A DNA stretch of 14,950 nt. It comes from Rhizobium sp. Q54 (GTDB lineage Bacteria > Pseudomonadota > Alphaproteobacteria > Rickettsiales > UBA1997). The stretch is from assembly GCA_945865745.1 (NCBI GenBank), contig CAMBFP010000011.1:1-14950 (forward strand). Direction: 5' to 3'. A program made the translations under genes and the position numbers. Below are positions 14,093 through 14,950 of this stretch, piece by piece (the first letter of the stretch is position 1; each line of letters begins with the position of its first letter). The notes beneath the pieces are model-generated. The model saw only the letters and a list, made by a program, of their open reading frames with translations, had not been told where the DNA came from and did not search any database.

Positions 14093-14950
14093 TTAAGATA
14101 TTTTTTCTTCAATCAGCTTCACAAAATTTGGAATCCCGAAAAGTGCGATAAACGAGCCCATACGCGGGCCCTGGTCTTGTCCTAATAAAATCTGATAAAG
14201 AGCTAAAAACCAGTCGCGCATCGTCAACTCGCCTGCAACGCCTTGCGCGCCAGAACCATATTCATGATTTTTGCCAACTTGAAAGACAAGATTTTGCAAC
14301 AAAGCGCCGTCATGTTCTTGCTCTTCAGTCGCATTTTGCAAAACTTCAACAAGTTCACGAAGCGCTGATTTCTCTGCTTCTGTCGCCTTGCGATATTTTT
14401 TATTTTTCTTGATGAAGTCGTTATAGTAGGCGATCGCGCAAACAACCATCTTCTGCAAAAATGGCGAATTTTCTGGCGTTAAACCTGACTGATATTTCGA
14501 AATAAAACCCCAAAGCACCGAGTCATTTTCTGGATTGCAAGCACTGGCCAGATTTAGCAAAAGCGAGTAACTCAAGTTAAATCCAATCGTCGGAACTTTT
14601 CCTTCATGAATGTGAAAGGCCGGATTATCTAGCTTGGCAACCTCTTCTTGCGCCGAAAAACTTTGTGCAAAAGTTAGATATTCATCAGCGGCTTTTGGGA
14701 TCACGTCGAAATAAAGTCTCTTCGCGGTCTTTGGTTTTTGATACATGAAAAGCGCCATCGACTCAGCAGGGGCATACTTAAGCCAATCTTCCACCGAGAT
14801 GCCGTTTCCTTTCGATTTAGAAATTTTTTCGCCAGTGTCGGATAAAAACATTTCATAGGTGAAGTTAACTGGAGGCTTGCCGCCCAAGATTTCACAAACA
14901 CTACGATAAATTTTTTCATTCGGTTGGTGATCTTTTCCGTAAATTTCGTA
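14093..14950 (-). CDS. lysK: Class I lysyl-tRNA synthetase (5' end outside window)
   Basis: The frame is open to the right edge, so only the C-terminal 285 residues are present. This is the class I LysRS found in archaea and alphaproteobacteria, not the common class II LysS. It shows YEIYGKDHQPNEKIY and CEILGGKPPVNFTYE of the Rossmann domain, then the KMSKS-type ATP loop as KISKSKGNG, then EDWLKYAPAESMALFMYQKP. The rest is the helical anticodon-binding region, ending near TAA 14093. A start at 14887 is only an internal TTG. It charges tRNA(Lys). The gene is convergent with the alaS fragment, 82 bases apart, and no clear terminator lies between them. Confidence 0.9.
   Translation of the reverse strand, partial: YEIYGKDHQPNEKIYRSVCEILGGKPPVNFTYEMFLSDTGEKISKSKGNGISVEDWLKYAPAESMALFMYQKPKTAKRLYFDVIPKAADEYLTFAQSFSAQEEVAKLDNPAFHIHEGKVPTIGFNLSYSLLLNLASACNPENDSVLWGFISKYQSGLTPENSPFLQKMVVCAIAYYNDFIKKNKKYRKATEAEKSALRELVEVLQNATEEQEHDGALLQNLVFQVGKNHEYGSGAQGVAGELTMRDWFLALYQILLGQDQGPRMGSFIALFGIPNFVKLIEEKIS

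Noticed and set aside
1..14950. Search for tRNA genes, CRISPR arrays, transposases, integrases and attachment sites.
   Set aside because: No T-arm/acceptor pairing, regularly spaced repeats or recombinase motifs were seen on either strand by eye.

Overview
The window is AT-rich chromosomal DNA from an alphaproteobacterium that probably lives inside, or closely with, eukaryotic cells. The evidence is a class I (archaeal-type) lysyl-tRNA synthetase, the rpmF-plsX-fabH order next to a BamE-like lipoprotein, an LpxC that implies a lipid A outer membrane, and a family of leucine-rich-repeat (LRR) proteins. One of these carries a recognisable NEL-type E3 ubiquitin ligase domain, a fold known from bacterial effectors that act in host cells. 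A Rickettsiales- or Holosporales-like lineage would fit, but the sequence does not fix the taxon.

Layout. 1-936: 3' part of a divergent NEL-like protein, ending in a tandem duplication whose second copy is out of frame. 1278-3907, minus strand: kbl, then a tiny membrane-peptide frame, then dgt; the last two overlap by ATGA. 4041-6815, plus strand: a small Lys-rich lipoprotein, a strong terminator, thiL overlapping an RDD-family membrane protein, and lpxC with its own likely promoter. 6897-9651: an LRR island with a degraded LRR gene followed by the LRR-NEL gene, whose original N-terminus is cut by a TGA. 10192-12886: a bamE-like lipoprotein (minus) divergent from rpmF-plsX-fabH (plus). 13225-14950: an alaS frame containing only the catalytic domain, convergent with the 3' part of class I lysK, which runs off the window.

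The housekeeping genes serve outer-membrane and lipid synthesis (lpxC, bamE, plsX, fabH), thiamine diphosphate (thiL), nucleotide pools (dgt), threonine/glycine metabolism (kbl) and translation (rpmF, lysK, the alaS fragment). The three LRR/NEL loci lie between them and show duplication, frameshift and nonsense changes, as in a fast-evolving effector family. The most interesting items are the LRR-NEL protein with its interrupted N-terminus, the NEL-like neighbour with Cys-x-Asn in place of Cys-x-Asp, and the AlaRS frame that stops at the edge of its catalytic domain. I saw no tRNA, rRNA, CRISPR array, transposase or integrase.
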